Source: Pseudomonadota bacterium
GTDB taxonomy: Bacteria; Pseudomonadota; Gammaproteobacteria; Steroidobacterales; MnTg04
Length of the DNA: 45,417 bases
Assembly: GCA_022572885.1 (NCBI GenBank)
Contig: JACZVC010000024.1
Span: 1-45,417, forward strand
Direction of reading: 5' to 3'
Made by a program: the position numbers and the translations under genes. Every line of letters starts with the position of its first letter. The first letter of the stretch is position 1. Below are positions 13,735 through 23,294 of this stretch, one piece after another. The notes beneath the pieces are model-generated. The model was not told where the DNA came from. It worked only from the letters and a program-made list of their open reading frames with translations, and made no database searches.

Positions 13735-14859
13735 TCAATCACGTTCTTCGACGGGCATCCATTGGCGCAATCCCGGACCAATGTAATCCGCAGCCGGGCG
13801 AATCAGCCGGTTGTCGGCGCGTTGCTCCATGATATGGGCGGACCAGCCGGTGATGCGCGAACAGACGAAGATCGGCGTGAACAGTTGCGTCGGGATACCC
13901 ATGAAATGGTAGGCCGTCGCCGAGTAGAAATCTGCATTGGGGAACAGTTTCTTTTCGTCCCACATCACCTTGTCGATCGCCTCGGACACGGCAAACAAAC
14001 GCGTATCGCCAACTTCCTCCGACAATTGCCGAGACAGTTCCTTGATCACGACGTTACGCGGGTCCGAAGTCTTATAGACACGGTGGCCAAAACCCATGAT
14101 TTTCTCTTTCTGCGCAAGCGCCTCGTGGATACCCTCGGTAGCCTGTTCCGCGTTGTCGAAGCGCTCGATCAACGCCATCGCGGCTTCGTTGGCGCCGCCG
14201 TGCAGTGGTCCGCGCAAGGCGCCAATTGCACCGGCAACGGCAGAGTGGAAATCGGACAGTGTCGCGGCAATGACGCGGGCAGCAAAAGTCGATGCATTGA
14301 ACTCGTGTTCCGCGTACAAAATCAGTGAGATATCCAGCACCCGGCGATGGAAATCACCGGGCGGCTTGCCGTGCAACAGGTGCAGGAAATGACCGGCGAC
14401 CGAATCGTCATCGGTTTCCGTGTCGATACGCACGCCATCGGTGTGATAGCGATGCCAGTACATCAGCATCGACGGAAAACAGGCGAGCAAGCGGTCAGCG
14501 ACGTCCGTCTGATTGGAGAAATCTCCTTCGGGCTCAAGGTTTCCCAAAACCGAGCACCCGGTACGCAACACGTCCATCGGGTGGCAATCCGCCGGCGTGT
14601 TCTCCAGAACGTCCTTTAGCGCCTGCGGCAGGCCCCGCATGCCCTGGAGTTTGCCCAGGTAGGTGTCGAGCTGGCCGCGGTTCGGCAGATCACCATGATG
14701 CAACAGGTAGGCAACTTCGTCGAAGGTGGCGTTTTTCGCCATGTCCTCGATGTCGTATCCGCGGTAAGTCAGCCCGGCGCCTTCCTTGCCGACGGTGGCA
14801 ATCGCCGTTTCCCCGGCGATTATGTCGGCCAGACCGCCAGCGCTTTTCTTGTCACTCAT
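13735..14859 (-). CDS. prpC: 2-methylcitrate synthase
   Basis: A 374-residue citrate-synthase-fold protein. The N-terminus ([19 protein letters not shown], then [13 protein letters not shown]) is of the short methylcitrate/citrate synthase type II class. Catalytic-region motifs are [15 protein letters not shown] and [13 protein letters not shown]. It condenses propionyl-CoA with oxaloacetate. GGAGAACAAGA precedes the ATG. It lies between prpB and prpD in one minus-strand run, which favours methylcitrate over plain citrate synthase. Confidence 0.95.
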   Translation of the reverse strand: MSDKKSAGGLADIIAGETAIATVGKEGAGLTYRGYDIEDMAKNATFDEVAYLLHHGDLPNRGQLDTYLGKLQGMRGLPQALKDVLENTPADCHPMDVLRTGCSVLGNLEPEGDFSNQTDVADRLLACFPSMLMYWHRYHTDGVRIDTETDDDSVAGHFLHLLHGKPPGDFHRRVLDISLILYAEHEFNASTFAARVIAATLSDFHSAVAGAIGALRGPLHGGANEAAMALIERFDNAEQATEGIHEALAQKEKIMGFGHRVYKTSDPRNVVIKELSRQLSEEVGDTRLFAVSEAIDKVMWDEKKLFPNADFYSATAYHFMGIPTQLFTPIFVCSRITGWSAHIMEQRADNRLIRPAADYIGPGLRQWMPVEERD

Positions 14860-14889
14860 TCTTGTTCTCCAATCGGCAGGGTCCTGGCG

Positions 14890-15777
14890 TCACGACTTCT
14901 CTGCGGCAAACAGCTCGTCCAGCTTGCGCTCGTATTCGTGATAGTCCAGAACTTCGTACAACTCATCGCGGGTCTGCATGGCATCGGTACAGGTTTTTTG
15001 CGTGCCTTGTTTACGCAAGGCACTGTACACTTTCTCGGCGGCCTTGCTCATGGCCCGGAAGGCGGATAACGGATACAAGGCGAGCCTTACGCCCGCATCG
15101 GCAAGTTCGGCAACGGTAAATAGCGGCGTTTTGCCAAACTCGGTGATGTTGGCCAGCACGGGCACGCCGACCTGGGCCGCGAACTCCCGATATTCATCCA
15201 GCTCGGTCAGCGCTTCGGCAAAAATCATATCGGCGCCCGCTTCCACATAGTGCATCGCCCGGTCGATCGCGGCCTGCTGACCTTCCACCGCGTGGGCATC
15301 GGTGCGCGCCATGACAACGAAACGATCGTCCGGCCGGCCATCCACCGCCGCCTTGATCCGGTCGGCCATTTCAGCGGCCGCGACCAGTTCCTTGCCCGGC
15401 CTGTGGCCACAACGCTTGGCGCCAACCTGATCTTCCATGTGCATGCCGGCCGCACCGGCCACACACAAATCGTGTGCCGTGCGCGCAATCATAAATGCCT
15501 GGCCCCAGCCGGTATCGGCATCCACCAGCAATGGCAGTTCGACTGCGCCGCAGATTCTGCGAACGTCCTCGCAGACATCGTTGAGGCTGGTGATACCCAG
15601 ATCGGGAAAGCCGAAAGAAGCGTTGGCGACACCGGCGCCAGACAGGTAGATCGCTTTAAAACCGGATTTTCTTGCCTGCAATGCGCTAAACGCATTGATG
15701 GTACCCACGACCTGGAGCGGGCTTTCTTCGCCCATGGCCTGCCAGAGACTGTCACCCGCTGAATGAATTGTGCTCAT
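14890..15777 (-). CDS. prpB: 2-methylisocitrate lyase
   Basis: A 295-residue protein of the isocitrate lyase/PEP mutase superfamily. The catalytic KRCGH motif has Cys at residue 123, the same number as in E. coli PrpB. VDADTGWG (85-92) binds the metal. It splits 2-methylisocitrate into pyruvate and succinate. ATG 15777 is chosen over an open extension of 69 codons, because [15 protein letters not shown] fits the family and CGGAG lies upstream. A 110-nt gap separates it from the upstream reductase gene. A weak promoter-like TTGGGA / TAACAT pair with 18-nt spacing stands in that gap. Confidence 0.96.
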   Translation of the reverse strand: MSTIHSAGDSLWQAMGEESPLQVVGTINAFSALQARKSGFKAIYLSGAGVANASFGFPDLGITSLNDVCEDVRRICGAVELPLLVDADTGWGQAFMIARTAHDLCVAGAAGMHMEDQVGAKRCGHRPGKELVAAAEMADRIKAAVDGRPDDRFVVMARTDAHAVEGQQAAIDRAMHYVEAGADMIFAEALTELDEYREFAAQVGVPVLANITEFGKTPLFTVAELADAGVRLALYPLSAFRAMSKAAEKVYSALRKQGTQKTCTDAMQTRDELYEVLDYHEYERKLDELFAAEKS

Positions 15778-15887
15778 GTTGTCGTCATCTCCGGTCTGCC
15801 GCCGCTGATTCAACGGTGTTGCGAAAAGGGCGGTTATGTTAGCGCAGCGGAGTGCCGTTTCCCAAATGCAGGGGTGCGGCTTACGGT

Positions 15888-16877
15888 TTACGCAATTTTG
15901 ACGACGCTGCGGCCGATATTTTTGCCCCGCAGGTAATCGTCGAATTCGCCGGCTAACTGATCGAAGGCTATAACCCGCGTGCAAATACGCTCCAGATGGG
16001 CCGGCCTGAGATCACCGGCCAGGCGCTGCCATATTTTCAGGCGCAGCTCTCGCGGCGTCGCCATCGAATTGATCCCCAGCAGGTTTATCCCGCGCAATAT
16101 GAACGGCATCACCGTGGTATGGAGTTCGTGACCGCCGACAAGCCCAATGCTGGCGATGCTTCCCCACCAGTTCATCGTGCGGGTCAGCCAGGTCAGCATC
16201 TCGCCACCGACATTATCCACTGCGCCGGCCCAGATCGCCTTTTCCAATGCCCGGCTGCCGAAATCGATTTCCTCGCGCAGCAAAATCTCAGTGGCGCCCA
16301 GCGTCTCCAGATAGGGCAGAGCGTCAGCTTTGCCGGTTACCGCGGTGACCCGGTAACCCGCGCCGGCCAGCATGTCCACCGCCAGGCTGCCCACACCACC
16401 GGTGGCGCCGGTTACGACCACCGGTCCGTCACCTGGAACCAGCCCGTTGCGTTCCATGCGGGTAATTGCCAGGGCCGCGGTAAACCCCGCGGTACCCAGC
16501 GTCATCGCCTGTGCCTCACTGAGGCCGCCGGGAAGCGGAATCACGCTGTCGCCTTTGACACGGACGATCTCGGCATAGCCACCATCAAATTCTTCACCCA
16601 GTCCACAACCGGTAACCACGACCTTGTCGCCTGCTGAATAGCGGCTGTCATCGCTGTGGATAACCGTGCCGGCCACATCGATGCCGCCGACCAGCGGGAA
16701 TTTCCGCAGGATTTTGCCGACGCCAGTCGCCGCCAGCGCATCCTTGTAGTTGATGCTTGAGAAAGACGAGCGGATAACGACCTCGCCTGCGCTCAGATCA
16801 TCCAGGGTCAGGGTTTCAAACCTGCCGCTGACTTTTCCATCATCGTTGTGAATTCGAAAGGCTTTGAATGTTTCCAT
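15888..16877 (-). CDS. acuI: MDR-family oxidoreductase, YhdH/AcuI type (probable acryloyl-CoA reductase)
   Basis: A 329-residue zinc-free medium-chain dehydrogenase/reductase. The N-terminus [20 protein letters not shown], the segment [21 protein letters not shown] and the nucleotide fold [18 protein letters not shown] are characteristic of the YhdH/AcuI subfamily (E. coli YhdH 324 residues). AcuI reduces acryloyl-CoA to propionyl-CoA with NADPH. Its place upstream of prpBCD fits that reaction, since propionyl-CoA is the substrate of PrpC. The family assignment is strong. The substrate is inferred from subfamily and context. GGAG precedes the ATG. Confidence 0.87.
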   Translation of the reverse strand: METFKAFRIHNDDGKVSGRFETLTLDDLSAGEVVIRSSFSSINYKDALAATGVGKILRKFPLVGGIDVAGTVIHSDDSRYSAGDKVVVTGCGLGEEFDGGYAEIVRVKGDSVIPLPGGLSEAQAMTLGTAGFTAALAITRMERNGLVPGDGPVVVTGATGGVGSLAVDMLAGAGYRVTAVTGKADALPYLETLGATEILLREEIDFGSRALEKAIWAGAVDNVGGEMLTWLTRTMNWWGSIASIGLVGGHELHTTVMPFILRGINLLGINSMATPRELRLKIWQRLAGDLRPAHLERICTRVIAFDQLAGEFDDYLRGKNIGRSVVKIA

Positions 16878-16909
16878 AATGGGTCTCCGGCCAGGAGTCT
16901 GACTAACGG

Positions 16910-17881
16910 CTAGCCATTCGTCTTGCGATCCAGCCAGTATTCCAGCCCCTGCGCGTTGAGTTCAATGTCCGGGTCAAGCAGGCGGTGCCTTTCTGCCTGG
17001 CCCAGGCCGCAGCCATGCTGATCCAGGCGCAGGCCCAGATAGTCGTACAATGCGCTGACCATCGCGCTGTGCCGATCATCGCTGTCCGCATGCTGGTGGG
17101 TGATCTCAACAAAGGCGTCGATATCGGCATGTAAATCGCGCGCCAGTTTTTCCGGTGATGACACGGCGCTGTAATGGGTCAGAAACATTCGGCTGACCTG
17201 GTAACTCAACAGCCGGTCTATGGACGCATGTGCAGCTTCGGGGTCGAAGTGTATCGGTGTAGTCGTGGGCATGATGAAGGCACCGGCCGCGGTATCGAAC
17301 TCGCGATAGGACACGCCAAAACTGTCGCCGCTAAAGATCGCATCTGCTTCCCGATCCACGATGCAATAATGATGCAGAGCATGGCCGGGCGTGTGCAGGA
17401 ATTCCAGCTCGCGATCGGCGAGTTTCAGTTTTTCCCCGTCTTCGACCACGCGGATTCGATCCTCGGGGATCGGCAGCAATTCACCATACAGTTGCCGGTA
17501 CATCTTTTCGCCATAAACGGCGATGCTGCCGGCGATCAGTTTCGTTGGATCGATCATGTGCCTTTTGCCACGCGGATGCACCACCAGGGTCGCGTTGGGT
17601 AATGCATGCATCAACCGGCCAGCGCCGCCAGCATGGTCGAGATGGATATGGGTTAGCAGGACATATTCAACATCCGCAGGGCTCAGCCCGCAACGACCCA
17701 GCGCCGCCAGCAACAGCGGCACCGAATGCGCGGTGCCGGTGTCCACGAACGCACCCCGACCTCGATGCACGAGCAGATGGCTGGCATCCATTCGCGGCCT
17801 GAGATAACCGGTATCGATGGCGAAAACGCCGTTGCCCTGATCAATGATGTCTGGCCTCGGCTCGCTGATCTTTGCTGTCAT
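16910..17881 (-). CDS. MBL-fold metallo-hydrolase
   Basis: A 323-residue metallo-beta-lactamase-fold protein. HxHxDH is complete (His78, His80, Asp82, His83 in LLTHIHLDHAGGAG). FLHTPGHALHH and AIFSGDSFGVSY supply further metal ligands, and FLTHYSAV lies near the end of the core. ATG 17881 is preferred. The open frame continues 23 codons upstream, but those codons run through a clear bidirectional terminator (17905-17938). The substrate is unknown; a glyoxalase II-like or thioester hydrolase role is possible. It is 32 nt upstream of the AcuI-type gene and may share its transcript. Confidence 0.85.
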   Translation of the reverse strand: MTAKISEPRPDIIDQGNGVFAIDTGYLRPRMDASHLLVHRGRGAFVDTGTAHSVPLLLAALGRCGLSPADVEYVLLTHIHLDHAGGAGRLMHALPNATLVVHPRGKRHMIDPTKLIAGSIAVYGEKMYRQLYGELLPIPEDRIRVVEDGEKLKLADRELEFLHTPGHALHHYCIVDREADAIFSGDSFGVSYREFDTAAGAFIMPTTTPIHFDPEAAHASIDRLLSYQVSRMFLTHYSAVSSPEKLARDLHADIDAFVEITHQHADSDDRHSAMVSALYDYLGLRLDQHGCGLGQAERHRLLDPDIELNAQGLEYWLDRKTNG

Positions 17882-17904
17882 TTCGGCTGGGTACTCTTCA
17901 AAAA

Positions 17905-17938
17905 CAAAAAAGCCGGCTGTCCGCAGCCGACTTTTTTC
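17905..17938 (-). terminator. Rho-independent terminator, probably bidirectional
   Basis: On the minus strand AAAAAGTCGGCTG pairs with CAGCCGGCTTTTT around a four-base loop (CGGA), with one G-T pair. T-runs flank it on both strands. It follows the cytochrome gene that ends at 17954 and would separate the cytochrome unit from the MBL/acuI/prp unit. Confidence 0.85.
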
Positions 17939-17953
17939 TCGGGCGAACATGCA

Positions 17954-18289
17954 TTACCGGCTCAGCGTGAACAGGCCCTCCTGCGCCGCGTAGTACGCGG
18001 CCAGATCGGCAATGTCTGCGTCGCTAAGCGTAGCCACAAAGGCAGCCATGATCGGGTTGCTTCTTTCGCCGCTGCGGTAGGCCTTGAGAGTGTGTTCAAG
18101 GTAGTCCTGATGCTGACCCGCGAGGACCGGGTAGTCCGGCATGACCGATTCCCCGCTCACACCGTGGCAACTGGCACAAACCACCGACTTTTGCTTGCCC
18201 TCGACCGCGTCGCCATCGGCAGCGGCTGCAGCGCAAATCAGCATGGCTCCGGCCAGTGCCGCGAAAATCCGAACCCCGTGTTTTCTCAT
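17954..18289 (-). CDS. Small monoheme cytochrome c (class I)
   Basis: A 111-residue protein with a signal peptide (MRKHGVRIFAALAGAMLICAAAAA) and one haem-binding motif, Cys38-Ala-Ser-Cys41-His42. The likely axial Met lies in RSNPIMAAFVATLSD. This is the c553/c4-domain type of periplasmic electron carrier. ATG 18289 is preferred because AGGGG lies about ten nt upstream; ATG 18298 and ATG 18310 are alternatives. It is 13 nt downstream of a second, similar cytochrome gene. A terminator follows. Confidence 0.9.
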   Translation of the reverse strand: MRKHGVRIFAALAGAMLICAAAAADGDAVEGKQKSVVCASCHGVSGESVMPDYPVLAGQHQDYLEHTLKAYRSGERSNPIMAAFVATLSDADIADLAAYYAAQEGLFTLSR

Positions 18290-18302
18290 TTTTATCATCC
18301 CC

Positions 18303-18620
18303 TCAGTCATCGAACCGGCTGGCGAGATAGGCCGCCACGTCGGCCATTTCCTGGTCGCTCAGTGTGGCCGCCTGGGCATGCATGGTCTTGTGTGGCCGCG
18401 CGCCATCCCGATAGGCCTTCAGCGCAGCGACGATGTAGGCTTCATTCTGTCCGCCCAGCTTGGGAACCTTGTACATCGGGTAGAGGGTCCGGTAATTTTT
18501 AATCGCATGGCAACCCAGGCAGGTATCGGTCAGTGCCCGGCCGTTTTTTGCATCGCCATCGGCTATCGCAGCCAAGGGCAGCAATGCCGCCATTGCCATT
18601 ATCAGTATTTTTCTGGTCAC
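18303..18620 (-). CDS. Small monoheme cytochrome c (class I)
   Basis: A 105-residue protein with a signal peptide ending near IADGDA and haem motif Cys34-Leu-Gly-Cys37-His38. The likely axial Met lies in RPHKTMHAQAATLSD. The C-terminal helix ADVAAYLASRF matches the neighbour's IADLAAYYAAQ. GTG 18620 is preferred, with CGGAG nine nt upstream; longer starts at 18653 or 18722 exist but add a non-signal-like N-terminus. The pair resembles the two halves of a dihaem cytochrome c4 encoded separately. Confidence 0.87.
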   Translation of the reverse strand: MTRKILIMAMAALLPLAAIADGDAKNGRALTDTCLGCHAIKNYRTLYPMYKVPKLGGQNEAYIVAALKAYRDGARPHKTMHAQAATLSDQEMADVAAYLASRFDD

Positions 18621-18723
18621 CGTTTTTATCTCCGTCCGGACCGGCGGTGTCATCGCCACGTTGCACAAGTTGCGAAATCTTAAATGCCCGCCGACAAAAA
18701 TGCCACCGCAGAGCGGGCCCACG

Positions 18724-19212
18724 TTAAAGAATGGCCGCCAGATCGAGCATCAGACCGGCGTCGCCGGCCATTGTGGCTGATGGATATCGCGCTTTCAGCG
18801 TTCCTTCGCCGTCCACCAGGAATTTTTCGAAATTCCACTCAATGTCGCCCGGGCAACCATGCTCCTCGCTGGTCAACCAGGTGTACAGTGGATGCCGCCC
18901 GGAACCATTGACCTCGACTTTTGCGGCCATCGGGAAACTCACCGAATACTTTTCCGTGCAGAAACCCAGAATTTCCTTGTTGCTGCCGGGTTCCTGTGCG
19001 CCGAACTGATTGCACGGAACACCGAGTACGATCAGGCCCATGCCGCCCATTTCCTGGTATAGCGTTTCCAGCCCTTTGTATTGAGGCGTATATCCACATT
19101 CGCTGGCCACATTGACGACCAGGACCGCCCGGCAACGAAATCCGCCCAGCAAATTTTCATCACCGGCGATACCCGCCAGCTTGATATCGAAAAAACCACT
19201 CACATCGTTCAC
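18724..19212 (-). CDS. Glutathione peroxidase family protein
   Basis: A 162-residue GPx/thiol peroxidase. VLVVNVASECGYTPQYKGLE carries the peroxidatic Cys, with no selenocysteine. VLGVPCNQFGAQEPGSN and IEWNFEKFLVD are the other two family signatures, holding the Gln and Trp/Asn of the active site. It reduces hydroperoxides using thioredoxin or glutathione. The start is GTG at 19212. It lies upstream of the two cytochrome c genes and diverges from the DUF945 gene. Confidence 0.93.
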   Translation of the reverse strand: MNDVSGFFDIKLAGIAGDENLLGGFRCRAVLVVNVASECGYTPQYKGLETLYQEMGGMGLIVLGVPCNQFGAQEPGSNKEILGFCTEKYSVSFPMAAKVEVNGSGRHPLYTWLTSEEHGCPGDIEWNFEKFLVDGEGTLKARYPSATMAGDAGLMLDLAAIL

Positions 19213-19283
19213 CGTCTTCCAACCATGTCACGCTCCCGTTTCACTGTGATAGCATCCGGGCACACTGAGCCTGGGAATGTAAC

Positions 19284-20624
19284 ATGCGCCGTCTGCTTGT
19301 AGTCTTTCTGATTATCGTCGTTCTGGCTCTGGTTTCTCCGACGCTGACCCGTTCAGTTGCCCAAAAACAGTTTCACCGTTCATTGGCGGATCTCGAGGAA
19401 CTGGTGCCGGGCTTGCTGTTTGAAGAGACTCAGGCCGATTCGGGTTGGTTCAAGTCGGTCAATACCCAGGAACTGGTTTTCAAGGACATGCTGATTGCCC
19501 AAGACGGTTCGGTCGAGGACCAGCACAGCGGTATATTCGTGGAAACCGAGATTTTCCATGGCCCGTTGATATTCGGGATGGGCGACTCCGATTTGCCAGC
19601 GATCAGTTTTGCCGCCGCGATCACCCGCTCCCGCGTCAGCTACGTCGATGGAGATGAAGAACCCGTCGAATTACCTGGCGGTATCTACAACCGAATTTCA
19701 TATGATGGCAGCGGATCGCTGTCCCTGGTTTTCGAATCCTTGTCCGAAGAATTTGGCAAAAAAGCCGCGGCGGGCGGAGCCACCATCACCTGGGAAGGCG
19801 CGCACCTGGAAGTCGATTACGATGCGGGCTTGAGCCATTTGGAATCCGTTGGCCTCATCAAGCCTTTGCGTATCGCGTCCGCCGACGGCGAGTTGCGTAT
19901 TGGTGAAATCAGTTTTGAAAGCACCGCCGATTACAATGATTTCGGCTTCTGGACCGGCAGCTCCACCACCCGTGTCGAAGAGTTAGCCGTGGTCGGCTCG
20001 TCGGCGGAGTTCGCCGCGGCCTTTTCCCTGCAGGAAATGACTATGTCCGGCGATAGCGGTATCGAGCAGGATCGCCTGACGGGAAGCATTACCCTGTCGA
20101 TCGCCGACCTCCAAATAAATGATATCGCAGACAGTTCAGTCCGGTTCGCGATGTCTGCCGAGGTCGATGCTGCGATTGTCGGCCGGCTGAAGAACACCCT
20201 GGAGGCGCAGAATCCGGCCAACGCCGGGGTGAATGGGGAGGTTCCGGCGGTTTTGCAGGATGCAGGCATGGAGGTGTTGGCAGCAGGCGTGTCGTTCGAA
20301 ATCTCCGAGCTGCAAATCAACACCGCCCAGGGTGATGCGCGGTTCGCGCTTCGGATCGATATCCCGGCAAGCGATTTGAGCGGCCAAGCCGCCGTAATCA
20401 ATGCTTTGTTTTCCATGTCTGCCGAATCGAGCCTGCGGATCAGCCGTTCCTTGTTCGATTATGTATCCGGGAAGAATCCAGCCATGGCGCAACAAATGAC
20501 GGCTTTGCTGCAGGCCGGCATGCTGATCGACGAAGGCGAGCAACTGACCATGGTGGCGATCTACGACGGCGGCCTGCTGACCGTCAACGGCATGCCGATT
20601 CCATTGCCGGTCGTACCGCAATAG
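19284..20624 (+). CDS. YdgA-like DUF945 family protein
   Basis: A 446-residue protein with an N-terminal hydrophobic segment (RRLLVVFLIIVVLALVSPTLT). It resembles the YdgA/DUF945 family of envelope proteins of unknown function, with short alternating beta strands and a C-terminal helical ALFSMSAESSLRISRSL...MAQQMTALLQAGML segment. I judge the family from overall style, since it has no catalytic motif. It is the first plus-strand gene in the window, convergent with the oligopeptide importer, with 23 nt between stops. It diverges from the peroxidase gene across 71 nt. Confidence 0.65.
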   Translation: MRRLLVVFLIIVVLALVSPTLTRSVAQKQFHRSLADLEELVPGLLFEETQADSGWFKSVNTQELVFKDMLIAQDGSVEDQHSGIFVETEIFHGPLIFGMGDSDLPAISFAAAITRSRVSYVDGDEEPVELPGGIYNRISYDGSGSLSLVFESLSEEFGKKAAAGGATITWEGAHLEVDYDAGLSHLESVGLIKPLRIASADGELRIGEISFESTADYNDFGFWTGSSTTRVEELAVVGSSAEFAAAFSLQEMTMSGDSGIEQDRLTGSITLSIADLQINDIADSSVRFAMSAEVDAAIVGRLKNTLEAQNPANAGVNGEVPAVLQDAGMEVLAAGVSFEISELQINTAQGDARFALRIDIPASDLSGQAAVINALFSMSAESSLRISRSLFDYVSGKNPAMAQQMTALLQAGMLIDEGEQLTMVAIYDGGLLTVNGMPIPLPVVPQ

Positions 20625-20647
20625 TCCGCCACCCGGGAGCCCGCGCA

Positions 20648-21433
20648 TTATTCAAATTCGAGCCTGGCCTCCGACGCCAGCAGGTTTTGGGTGTACGGAT
20701 GCCGAGGCTCGCTTAGTATCTGCCGCGCCGGCCCGCGCTCCACGATTCTGCCCTTGTGCATGACAATCACCTGGCTGGCGATCCGCCGGACGACGCCGAG
20801 GTCATGCGCGATAAACAATATCGACAGCTCCAGCTTTTGTTGCAGTTCGAGCAGCAGGTTGATGACCTGTGCCCGTACCGAAATGTCCAGTGCACTGACG
20901 GGTTCATCGCAAATCAGTACTTCGGGCCGGTTGGCCAGCGCCCGCGCGATCGCCACTCGCTGGCATTGCCCGCCTGACAGCTCATGCGGATAACGATTGA
21001 CGATGTCTTGTCGCAGACCAACCTGAGCGATCAGCTCAGCCAGCCGCTTGCTGATTTCGCCGGCATCAGGCCGCGCGTCGCGGGCGACCGACAACAGCGG
21101 TTCGGCCAGCGATCTGGCGATGGTCTGCCTGGGATTCAGCGAGGAAACCGGGTCCTGGAAAACCATTTGCAGATGCTGCGCCTGCCATTGCAGGTCTTTC
21201 GCCCGACGCCTTGCCAGCGGCCGGCCAAGCAATTCGATGCTGCCCTGCTCGGGCGCCAGCAAGCCGGCGCAAGCATATGCCAGGGTCGATTTCCCGGAGC
21301 CTGACTCGCCGACGACTGCCAGTGTCTGGCCGCGGATCAGTTCGAACCCCACGTCTTCGAGAGCAACAAAGCTGCCGCCGCGACGCTGGTAACTGACTCG
21401 CAGATTCGCGGCCGTCAATACCACGGCGCTCAC
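20648..21433 (-). CDS. oppF: Oligopeptide ABC transporter ATP-binding protein (OppF/DppF type)
   Basis: A 261-residue ATPase with Walker A GESGSGKST, signature LSGGQCQRVAIARAL and Walker B VLICDEPVSALD. The text MVFQDPVSSLNPRQTI is typical of peptide importers. The protein stops soon after HPYTQNLL, so the C-terminal extension of about 50-60 residues present in many OppF/DppF proteins is absent. GTG start at 21433 overlaps the oppD stop by four nt (GTGA). It is the last gene of the importer operon. Confidence 0.88.
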   Translation of the reverse strand: MSAVVLTAANLRVSYQRRGGSFVALEDVGFELIRGQTLAVVGESGSGKSTLAYACAGLLAPEQGSIELLGRPLARRRAKDLQWQAQHLQMVFQDPVSSLNPRQTIARSLAEPLLSVARDARPDAGEISKRLAELIAQVGLRQDIVNRYPHELSGGQCQRVAIARALANRPEVLICDEPVSALDISVRAQVINLLLELQQKLELSILFIAHDLGVVRRIASQVIVMHKGRIVERGPARQILSEPRHPYTQNLLASEARLEFE

Positions 21434-22407
21434 TGCTCATGCTCCAGGTGACAGGCCACCCAATGGGATTGCGTATCGCCGATACGCTGCACCGGTTTGG
21501 GCCGCGGAATTTCCTTGTTGCAATGGGGCAGGACTTCACTGCAGCGTGGATTGAACGGGCAGCCGCCCGGCGGATTCCGCAAGTCCGGCGGCTCCCCCGG
21601 GATGACCGACAACGGGCCTGTGGCGCCATGCAAATCTTCCAGCGTCCGCAGCAATGCTGCGGTATAAGGGTGGATGGCGTGCAGCAAGACCTGCCGGCTC
21701 GGGCCGCGTTCCATTTCCATGCCGCCATACATAATCATCAGGTTCCGGCACATTCCCGACAACACGGCCAGATCGTGGCTGATCAGGATCAGCGCAGTGC
21801 CGGTTTCCTGGCACAGGGATCGCAACAATTCCAGGATCTTCTTCTGCACCGTGACATCCAGTGCAGTCGTGGGCTCATCGGCAATCAGCAGGCGCGGTCC
21901 GCAAGCCAGCGCCATCGCGATCAGTATGCGCTGGCGCTGGCCCCCCGAAAATTGGTGGGGGTACGCCTTGCTGCGCCGCCCCGGCTCATCGATGCCGGTC
22001 ATCTGCAGCAATTCACAGGAACGTTTCGCGGCCTCCTTGGCGCTCATCCCCTGGTGTAACTCAAGAACTTCACCGATTTGACGGCCTACCGTCATATAAG
22101 GATTCAGCGCGCTCATCGGATCTTGGAACACCATCGCGAGACTCTTGCCGCGCAGGCGGTCCAGGCCGCACTCGCTCTCGCCGATCAGTTCTTGCCCGTC
22201 CAGCCGAATACTGCCGCTGACCCGCGCGTTAGCCGCTAGCAAACCCATGATGGCCAGCGCGGTTTGACTCTTGCCCGAACCCGACTCGCCGGCGATGCCC
22301 AGGCTATCCGCTTCGTCCACCTCGAAGCTGAGATCGCGTACCACATCGAACACCCCATCCCGGGTGGGATAACTGACTTTGAGGTGACTGACTTCGAGCA
22401 GGCTCAC
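21430..22407 (-). CDS. oppD: Oligopeptide ABC transporter ATP-binding protein (OppD/DppD type)
   Basis: A 325-residue ATPase with Walker A GESGSGKSQTALAI, QDPMSALNPYMTVGRQI, signature FSGGQRQRILIAMAL and Walker B LLIADEPTTALD. The C-terminal extension, GGCPFNPRCSEVLPHC, is the cysteine-bearing tail of OppD/DppD. The GTG start at 22407 overlaps the oppC stop by four nt. It would power peptide uptake together with OppF. Confidence 0.92.
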   Translation of the reverse strand: MSLLEVSHLKVSYPTRDGVFDVVRDLSFEVDEADSLGIAGESGSGKSQTALAIMGLLAANARVSGSIRLDGQELIGESECGLDRLRGKSLAMVFQDPMSALNPYMTVGRQIGEVLELHQGMSAKEAAKRSCELLQMTGIDEPGRRSKAYPHQFSGGQRQRILIAMALACGPRLLIADEPTTALDVTVQKKILELLRSLCQETGTALILISHDLAVLSGMCRNLMIMYGGMEMERGPSRQVLLHAIHPYTAALLRTLEDLHGATGPLSVIPGEPPDLRNPPGGCPFNPRCSEVLPHCNKEIPRPKPVQRIGDTQSHWVACHLEHEQ

Positions 22408-23294
22408 CAGCCGTCCTCGTCGCTTTTAGGATCCAGCGCATCGCGCAGACCGTCGCCAATAAAGTTGAAACAGAACAAGGTCCCCGCCAGGAACAGCGCC
22501 GGAAAAACCAGCAACCAGGGTGCGGTTTCCATTTCCAGTGCGCCCTGGTTGACCAACGCGCCCCAGGATGTGAACGGTTCCTGTACGCCAAGCCCGAGAT
22601 AACTGAGAAACGCTTCGACCAGCATGACCTGCGGTATGGTCAGCGTGACATAGACGACGACGACACCGAGGAGGTTGGGAATAACATGGCGGGCAATGAT
22701 GGTCAGCGTTCCGGCGCCCATCAACGTCGCTGCCTGGATAAATTCCCGATGCCGCAAACTGATGGTCTGGCCGCGCACGATGCGCGCCATGTCCAGCCAG
22801 TTGATCGCGCCGATGGCCACAAAAATCAGCAGGATGTTGCGGCCAAAAACCACCATCAGGAGAATCACGAAAAACATGAACGGCATGGCGTATAAGGTGT
22901 CGACGAAACGCATCATCAACGCATCGATGCGCCCGCCGCAGTAACCGGCGACGGCGCCCCAGAAGACGCCGATCAGCAACGAAACCAGGGTGGCCACCAG
23001 GCCGACCAGCAATGAGATTCGTCCACCCGCCAGCGTGCGCGCCAGCACATCGCGACCCAGCGCGTCGGTGCCGAACCAGTGACCGCCGGCCAGGCTCGGC
23101 GCGGTCGAGCCCAGTGACAGGTTGGTCTGCGTGTAGTCATGCTGAGCCAGCCAGGGGCCGGCGATGACCAGGACAACGAAAAACAACAACAACCACAAAC
23201 TGAACATCGCCGCCTTGTTCCGCCGCAGCCGCTCGCCGGCATTCTGCCAGAGACTGCGGCCACCGACGGTGGCATTTGCGCCGCCGTTGTTCAT
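22404..23294 (-). CDS. oppC: Oligopeptide ABC transporter permease (OppC type)
   Basis: A 296-residue membrane protein. ATG 23294 (MNNGGANATVGG) is used; the open frame upstream overlaps oppB by 147 codons and has no membrane character. WFGTDALGRDVLARTL is the OppC/DppC signature, and EFIQAATLMGAGTLTIIARHVIPN is the EAA loop that contacts the ATPases. It has about six membrane helices. Its start overlaps the oppB stop by four nt. Confidence 0.93.
   Translation of the reverse strand: MNNGGANATVGGRSLWQNAGERLRRNKAAMFSLWLLLFFVVLVIAGPWLAQHDYTQTNLSLGSTAPSLAGGHWFGTDALGRDVLARTLAGGRISLLVGLVATLVSLLIGVFWGAVAGYCGGRIDALMMRFVDTLYAMPFMFFVILLMVVFGRNILLIFVAIGAINWLDMARIVRGQTISLRHREFIQAATLMGAGTLTIIARHVIPNLLGVVVVYVTLTIPQVMLVEAFLSYLGLGVQEPFTSWGALVNQGALEMETAPWLLVFPALFLAGTLFCFNFIGDGLRDALDPKSDEDGW

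Noticed and set aside
16655-16663. A second perfect DnaA-box sequence (TGTGGATAA) inside the acuI-type gene.
   Set aside because: It is a single nine-mer within coding sequence about 28 kb from dnaA, compatible with chance, and has no box cluster or AT-rich element beside it.
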